From CAYLSV01 sp964386435 (GTDB lineage: Bacteria; Planctomycetota; Phycisphaerae; Tepidisphaerales; Tepidisphaeraceae), in assembly GCA_964386435.1 (NCBI GenBank), contig CAYLSV010000082.1:1-16114 (forward strand): a DNA stretch of 16,114 nucleotides, given 5' to 3'. The position numbers and the translations under genes are program-made. Shown here piece by piece: positions 14,755 through 16,114 of the stretch (position 1 is its first letter; each line of letters begins with the position of its first letter). The notes beneath the pieces were generated by a model. That model searched no databases. It was not told the DNA's origin and saw only the letters and a list, made by a program, of their open reading frames with translations.

Positions 14755-16064
14755 TCCTTTGCGCCGCCCTCGCCGCCGCCCTGGCGCTGCAGACCACCGG
14801 CCGGGCCCCCGTCGACGCCGACGGCCCGGCCGACACGCCCGCCACCACCCAGCCCGCCGCCGAGCAGCGGGCGATGCTACCCGGCGACTTCGACGGCCAA
14901 CTTGCCGTCGCCCAAGGCGGCCCGGCGGTCGGTGTGCGGGACGAGCGGCTGCAACCGATCGTGTTGATCGAGGGGGCGATGCCGACCACCTTCGACGTCG
15001 GCCCCGACGGCACGATCTACTCGGCCTTCCCCCGCTGGCGCGATCCGGTCAACTACACCGTCGCCAAGATCGACCCGAAGACGGGCACGCTCACGCCGTT
15101 CCCCGACGCCCGGACCAACGCCTACGAGCCGGGCAACGCCCAAGAGTTCGACCCGACCGAGCGGTTCGTCTGCGTCCAGGCCGTCCACCTCGACACCCGC
15201 GGCCGGCTGTGGGTGCTCGACACTGGGGCCGTCAACATGGGCAGCGTCGTCCCCGGCGGCGCGAAGCTGTGGGCCTACGACCCGCAAACCGGCCAGCGCC
15301 TGGTCGCCATCACCTTCGACATCGGGGCGGGCAAGGCGGTGTTGCCGACGACGTACCTGAACGACGTCCGCTTCGACCTCGACCTCGGCGACGCCGGCAC
15401 CGCGTTCATCACCGACAGCAACGAGGGGGCGATCATCGTCGTCGATCTCGCCACCGGCGACGCCCGGCGGGAGCTGGACGAGGACCGCTCGACCGCCGCC
15501 AGCCAGGTCGTCACGCTGAACGTCGAGGGCCAGCCGCTGATGGTCCGGCCTCCCGAGGGCGAGCCCAAGCCGCTGCTCATCGCGGCCGACGGCATCGCCA
15601 TCTCCGACCCGCAGGGCGAGGACGGCCGCACCGTGTTCTTCACGCCGTTGACGTCGCGGACCATGTTCCGGCACAACGCCACCGAACTCGGGCAGAACCT
15701 GCACGGTGACACCAGGGGCGGCGGCGGCGGCGGCGGCGGCGGTTTCGGCGCATCAATTGCGGTACTGTCCGGTCAAAGGCACGCCAACATGGCGAGCGCC
15801 AACGACGGCATTTTCTACCACGACGGCGGCATTTACACGACCGACTTCGAAGACAATGCCATCCGCCGGATCGACACCCAAACCGGCGAGGAGACGCTCA
15901 TCGTCCAGGACGAGCGGCTGCTGTGGCCCGACTGCGTCGTGATCCGCGACGGCACGCTGTACGTCAGCAGCAACCAGCTCCACCGCCAACCGCAGTTCCA
16001 CCGCGGCGAGGATTTGCGCCAGCCGCCGTACGTGTTCTTCGCAATGGACCTGAAAGACGAATGA
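14751..16064 (+). CDS. Exported MRJP/yellow-like six-bladed beta-propeller protein
   Basis: The 437-aa product begins with a short hydrophobic leader (MILCAALAAALALQ) and an Ala/Pro/Thr linker, so it is probably exported. The body matches the major royal jelly protein/yellow family: LWVLDTG at 153-159, VVPGGAKL at 166-173, YLNDVRFD at 202-209 and TDSNEGAIIVVDL at 221-233. Bacterial members are thought to act as lactonase- or tautomerase-like propellers; the substrate here is unknown. At 323-331 nine glycines, coded by eight GGC and one GGT, sit in a loop before the last blades, in place of the family's usual short linker. The start overlaps the previous stop (ATGA). The stop is inside the window, so the gene is complete. 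Confidence 0.85.
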   Translation: MILCAALAAALALQTTGRAPVDADGPADTPATTQPAAEQRAMLPGDFDGQLAVAQGGPAVGVRDERLQPIVLIEGAMPTTFDVGPDGTIYSAFPRWRDPVNYTVAKIDPKTGTLTPFPDARTNAYEPGNAQEFDPTERFVCVQAVHLDTRGRLWVLDTGAVNMGSVVPGGAKLWAYDPQTGQRLVAITFDIGAGKAVLPTTYLNDVRFDLDLGDAGTAFITDSNEGAIIVVDLATGDARRELDEDRSTAASQVVTLNVEGQPLMVRPPEGEPKPLLIAADGIAISDPQGEDGRTVFFTPLTSRTMFRHNATELGQNLHGDTRGGGGGGGGGFGASIAVLSGQRHANMASANDGIFYHDGGIYTTDFEDNAIRRIDTQTGEETLIVQDERLLWPDCVVIRDGTLYVSSNQLHRQPQFHRGEDLRQPPYVFFAMDLKDE

Positions 16065-16114
16065 AGCAGCACACAGAGCCGCGCCCGTGAGGAAGCGGAG
16101 CCGGCGCAGCCGGC
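16065..16114. other. Non-coding end of window with small GC hairpin
   Basis: Fifty bases after the propeller stop hold no gene. GCCGG-CGCAG-CCGGC at 16100-16114 can form a 5-bp stem and may be the start of a terminator or repeat cut off by the window edge. Confidence 0.3.

Overview
The window is GC-rich bacterial chromosomal DNA, most likely from an uncultured planctomycete of the Phycisphaerae type. That placement is inference. It rests on very high GC, few Shine-Dalgarno sites, and several protein families I associate with that group: a large TPR plus MA-type metallopeptidase protein, a degenerate GH10-like protein with a family N-terminal domain, small four-helix membrane proteins and MRJP/yellow-like beta-propellers. 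Two runs of ten N (12850-12859 and 13242-13251) suggest a draft or metagenome scaffold. I see no rRNA, tRNA, CRISPR array, phage or insertion sequence.

Layout. Positions 1-313 hold no gene but carry a roughly 73-bp tandem repeat, each unit with a GC-rich hairpin. A minus-strand TPR/zinc-peptidase gene (314-2833) diverges, across only 24 bp, from a plus-strand protein made of two fused RimL-type acetyltransferase domains (2858-3961). A double-hairpin repeat element (3976-4037) precedes a class V aminotransferase (4076-5260), whose stop overlaps the GTG start of an exported GH113-like hydrolase (5257-6309). A heptamer repeat able to form a long imperfect hairpin follows, then a tiny minus-strand hydrophobic peptide (6370-6570) and a CpdA-like metallophosphoesterase (6711-7550).

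The minus strand next carries a small lipoprotein (7564-7956) and purC (7998-8861). PurC diverges from a plus-strand chain: a GH10-like TIM-barrel protein that has lost both catalytic glutamates (8927-10408), a membrane-anchored helix-hairpin-helix protein (10405-10830), and queG (about 10853-11773), whose 5' end lacks any ordinary in-frame start. A four-helix membrane protein on the minus strand (11775-12167) diverges from a single-pass protein with a beta-rich exported domain (12311-12805). A two-helix membrane protein broken by both assembly gaps (12842-13539) comes next. The window ends with a compact set: an SDR oxidoreductase (13573-14460), a 95-aa acidic protein (14467-14754) and an MRJP-like propeller (14751-16064).

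The genes are mostly housekeeping (purC, queG) or lineage-specific envelope proteins. I do not see one coherent new multi-gene system. The best leads are the structured repeat families, the GH10-like pseudoenzyme, the anomalous queG start and the small conserved-looking peptide.
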